Assembly: GCA_934447715.1 (NCBI GenBank)
Contig: CAKSER010000055.1
Span: forward strand, 1 to 8,213
DNA: 8,213 bases
Origin: an uncultured Eubacteriales bacterium
Lineage (GTDB): Bacteria > Bacillota > Clostridia > Oscillospirales > CAG-272
Reading direction: 5' to 3'
Shown here: positions 5,979 to 8,213 of the stretch, in pieces
Layout: each line of letters starts with the position of its first letter
Position numbering within the stretch: position 1 is the stretch's first letter
Notes under the pieces: model-generated
The model's input: only the letters and a program-made list of their open reading frames with translations
Told to the model about the DNA's origin: nothing
Databases searched by the model: none
Position numbers and translations under genes: made by a program

Positions 5979-7220
5979 GTGAGTAACTTTGAAGCTGCAA
6001 AGGCGAAATACAGTGAGTACGGAGTCGATGCTGAAGCTGCAATCAAAAGACTTAAGGATGTTCCTGTGTCGATACATTGCTGGCAGGGCGACGATGTTTC
6101 CGGTTTTGACTCAAAGGAGAGCCTTTCAGGCGGTATTCAGGCGACCGGAAACTATCCGGGAAAGGCAAGAACATTTGAAGAGCTGAAGCAGGATCTGGAT
6201 TTTGCCATGTCATATATTCCGGGAAAGCATAAGCTCAATCTTCACGCAAGCTATGCTGTCTTTGAAAAGGGCGAATTTGCGGACAGAGATGCAATCTGCC
6301 CGAAGCACTTTGAAAAATGGGTTCAGTATGCAAAAGAAAGAAACATGGGTATAGATTTCAACCCGACCTTCTTTTCACATCCGATGGTAAAGGACGGACT
6401 TACTCTTTCGTCACCCGACGAAAAGGTAAGAAGCTTCTGGGTTGAGCACGGAAAAAGATGCCTTGAAATTTCGGAATATTTTGCAAACGAAACAGGCGTT
6501 CCGTGCGTAATGAATATCTGGATTCCGGACGGCTACAAGGACATTCCGGCGGACAGACTCGGACCGAGGGCAAGATTTAAAAAATCCCTTGACGAGATTC
6601 TCACAATTCCGTATGACAAGAAAAAAGTTTATGTAACCCTTGAATCCAAGGTGTTCGGAATCGGTCTTGAATCCTATACAGTCGGCTCTGCCGAGTTCTG
6701 CTCGAACTATGTGGCATATAAGGGAATTACGCCTCTTATGGATAACGGACACTATCATCCGACAGAGCTTGTTTCGGACAAGATATCGTCGATGCTGCTG
6801 TTCAACGAGAAAATCGCTCTTCACATTACAAGACCGGTAAGATGGGACAGCGACCATGTTGTTCTGTTCGACGACGAGACAAAGGAGATCGCAAAGGAAA
6901 TCGTCCGCAACGATGCTCTTGACAGAGTATTTATTGCAACCGACTATTTCGATGCCTCGATCAACCGCATCAGCGCTTGGATAACCGGACTTCGCAATGT
7001 CGAAAAGTCTCTGCTTTTCGCACTTCTTCAGCCAAGCGAGAAGATGAAGGAGCTTCAGGACACATCAAGGTTTACAGAGCTTATGGTGCTCTCTGAGGAT
7101 ATGAAAACACTTCCGTTCGGCGACGTTTGGGAGGAGTATCTTGAAAGACAAAATATTAAGTCAAATTACATCAATGATGTTTTGAAATATGAAAGGGAAT
7201 TGTTGGTAAATCGAAAATGA
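5979..7220 (+). CDS. rhaA: L-rhamnose isomerase
   Basis: A 413-residue enzyme, close to the 419 residues of Escherichia coli RhaA, catalysing L-rhamnose to L-rhamnulose in the cytoplasm. The metal-binding residues of the family are all present in order with one constant offset from E. coli numbering: Glu222 in LESK, Asp255 and His258 in LMDNGHYHP, His282 in ALHITRPVRW, Asp290 and Asp292 in WDSDH, and Asp322 in ATDYFDAS. Early conserved segments include VSIHCWQGDDV (30-40), and TGNYPGKARTFEEL also matches the family. The start is GTG at 5979, supported by GGGAGG (5965-5970) with an 8-nt spacer; no better in-frame start exists. It lies 79 nt after the rhamnosidase gene and its last four bases overlap the rhaD start, so it is in one operon with both. 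The protein appears complete and active. Confidence 0.98.
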   Translation: MSNFEAAKAKYSEYGVDAEAAIKRLKDVPVSIHCWQGDDVSGFDSKESLSGGIQATGNYPGKARTFEELKQDLDFAMSYIPGKHKLNLHASYAVFEKGEFADRDAICPKHFEKWVQYAKERNMGIDFNPTFFSHPMVKDGLTLSSPDEKVRSFWVEHGKRCLEISEYFANETGVPCVMNIWIPDGYKDIPADRLGPRARFKKSLDEILTIPYDKKKVYVTLESKVFGIGLESYTVGSAEFCSNYVAYKGITPLMDNGHYHPTELVSDKISSMLLFNEKIALHITRPVRWDSDHVVLFDDETKEIAKEIVRNDALDRVFIATDYFDASINRISAWITGLRNVEKSLLFALLQPSEKMKELQDTSRFTELMVLSEDMKTLPFGDVWEEYLERQNIKSNYINDVLKYERELLVNRK

Positions 7221-8035
7221 AAAACATTTTAACTGCACCGTTTGTTGAGGAAATGATTGAAGCGACATCGAATATGTACCGTGTCGGCTGGGATGAGAGA
7301 AACGGAGGTAATATCAGCTATCTGCTTGACCCGAAGGAGGTTGCGGAATACAGAGATATGAACTTTGTAATCCGTACCATCCCGACTGGATTTGATGCAA
7401 CACCGCTTATCGGCAAGTGCTTCATCGTTACAGGAACCGGAAAATACTTTAAAAACGTTGCAAAATATCCGGAGAACAATCTCGGAATAATCAGAATTGC
7501 CGAGGACGGAACAACAGCCGAGCTTCTTTGGGGATATGATGACGGCGGACGCTTTACAAGCGAGCTGCCCGCTCACCTTATGAGTCATATCGCAAGACTG
7601 AAAAAGGATCCGGATAACCGTATCGTAATGCATACACACCCCACATACACTCTTGCAATGAACTTTGTTCATGAGCTGAACGACAGAAGCTTTACACGCG
7701 CTCTGTGGCAGATGTGCACAGAATGCATGGTTGTTTTCCCGGACGGAGTCGGAGTTCTTCCCTGGATGCTTTGCGGAAACAACGAAATCGGCGAGGCAAC
7801 CGCAAAGAAGATGGAGGAATACAGAATTGTTATCTGGGGTCTTCACGGAATCTACGGTGCGGGAAAAACTATGGATGAGACCTTCGGTCTTATCGAGACT
7901 GTCGAAAAGGCTGCGCAGATCTATATGCTCACAAGCAATCACGAAAGAATCAATATTATCAACGATAAGCAGCTTCGCATGATTGCAGAGGGCTTTGGTC
8001 TTGAATACAGAAAGGATTTTTTGGATCTTGACTGA
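7217..8035 (+). CDS. rhaD: L-rhamnulose-1-phosphate aldolase (class II)
   Basis: A 272-residue protein (E. coli RhaD has 274) that cleaves L-rhamnulose 1-phosphate to dihydroxyacetone phosphate and L-lactaldehyde. It shows the class II aldolase features: the phosphate-binding RNGGNIS (28-34), the VTGTGKYF loop (71-78), catalytic Glu116 in TSELPAH, and the zinc ligands His139 and His141 in MHTHP and His210 in WGLHG. Length and motif spacing fit RhaD better than the shorter fuculose- or ribulose-phosphate members of the superfamily. The start codon overlaps the rhaA stop as ATGA. The nearest purine-rich site, AAAGGGA (7192-7198), is about 18 nt upstream, so translation is probably coupled to rhaA. 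Its substrate needs a rhamnulokinase, which is not encoded in this operon. It is the last gene before the terminator. Confidence 0.96.
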   Translation: MKNILTAPFVEEMIEATSNMYRVGWDERNGGNISYLLDPKEVAEYRDMNFVIRTIPTGFDATPLIGKCFIVTGTGKYFKNVAKYPENNLGIIRIAEDGTTAELLWGYDDGGRFTSELPAHLMSHIARLKKDPDNRIVMHTHPTYTLAMNFVHELNDRSFTRALWQMCTECMVVFPDGVGVLPWMLCGNNEIGEATAKKMEEYRIVIWGLHGIYGAGKTMDETFGLIETVEKAAQIYMLTSNHERINIINDKQLRMIAEGFGLEYRKDFLDLD

Positions 8036-8100
8036 TCGGATCGCTTTATTCCGATTGCCTTATGGCAGGGTGCTTGGCATCACTGTAATTTAAAAATTTT

Positions 8101-8136
8101 AAAGGCGGACAGCTAAATACGGCTGTTCGCCTTTTT
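8101..8136 (+). terminator. Intrinsic terminator of the rhamnose operon
   Basis: AAAGGCGGACAGC (8101-8113) pairs with GCTGTTCGCCTTT (8122-8134) through one G-U pair around an 8-nt loop, and the arm runs into five T (8132-8136). It lies 65 nt after the rhaD stop. A small 6-bp hairpin (8035-8040 with 8050-8055) sits directly at the end of rhaD. The structure marks the end of the three-gene unit. Confidence 0.9.
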
Positions 8137-8155
8137 ATGTCGTCTTTAGGCGTAG

Positions 8156-8183
8156 AAAAAAATCCCCCGGTTCTACCGGGGGA
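8156..8183 (-). terminator. Leftward intrinsic terminator for a gene beyond the right edge
   Basis: TCCCCCGG (8163-8170) and CCGGGGGA (8176-8183) form an 8-bp GC-rich stem with a 5-nt loop. On the minus strand it is followed by seven T (opposite A at 8156-8162), so it is oriented to stop transcription entering from the right. The remaining 30 bases to the edge show no recognisable coding sequence. A convergent gene just outside the window is inferred. Confidence 0.75.
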
Positions 8184-8213
8184 AGAAAAGAAGCTTCAGC
8201 GGTGAAAAAAAGG

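Noticed and set aside
6411..6857. A 148-codon minus-strand open frame opposite rhaA
   Set aside because: The plus strand here encodes the rhaA metal-binding residues; the antisense product has no family features.
7229..7942. A 237-codon open frame on the minus strand opposite rhaD
   Set aside because: It lies wholly inside the well-supported rhaD gene, which has all catalytic motifs. The antisense translation shows no recognisable domain and no good ribosome binding site, so it is a by-product of codon bias.
1..8213. tRNA, rRNA, CRISPR arrays, insertion sequences, phage or defence genes
   Set aside because: No cloverleaf, regular direct repeats, transposase or nuclease motifs were seen. Nearly all the sequence is explained by six ordinary genes and their control regions.

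Overview
The window looks like a chromosomal fragment from a gut-type Clostridia bacterium, probably Oscillospiraceae/Ruminococcaceae-like. The basis is moderate GC with AT-rich intergenic DNA, strong GGAGG-type ribosome binding sites, sigma-A-like promoters, a lipoprotein with a Ser/Thr/Glu-rich linker, and the style of the proteins. The lineage is inferred from style; no rRNA or other marker is present.

Left part (1-2345), minus strand: a two-gene ABC system of the MacB/LolD/FtsX type. An ATPase (1462-2169) is followed 11 nt later by a large FtsX-family permease that runs off the left edge (1-1450). A good promoter (TTGATT-17-TAAAAT) lies upstream, and a perfect palindrome sits in its spacer and over its -10. 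The substrate cannot be read from the sequence.

Middle part (2346-3619), minus strand: a single-gene unit encoding a secreted SGNH/GDSL hydrolase lipoprotein (2400-3371). It has its own promoter and a strong intrinsic terminator. Its promoter is back to back with that of the rightward operon, and a perfect 11-bp inverted repeat spans both promoters.

Right part (3620-8213), plus strand: an L-rhamnose catabolic operon. A cytoplasmic GH78-type alpha-L-rhamnosidase (3620-5899) would release L-rhamnose from imported rhamnosides. L-rhamnose isomerase RhaA (5979-7220) converts it to L-rhamnulose, and rhamnulose-1-phosphate aldolase RhaD (7217-8035, overlapping rhaA by 4 bp) cleaves the phosphorylated sugar to DHAP and L-lactaldehyde. 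The operon ends at an intrinsic terminator (8101-8136). No rhamnulokinase, transporter or regulator is encoded here, so these must be supplied from elsewhere. A second terminator (8156-8183), oriented leftward, implies a convergent gene just beyond the right edge.

No new class of system is evident. The most interesting parts are the divergent control region at 3455-3529, the kinase-less rhamnose operon headed by a GH78 enzyme with an altered signature motif, and the linkage of a surface SGNH esterase-type lipoprotein to rhamnoside use.
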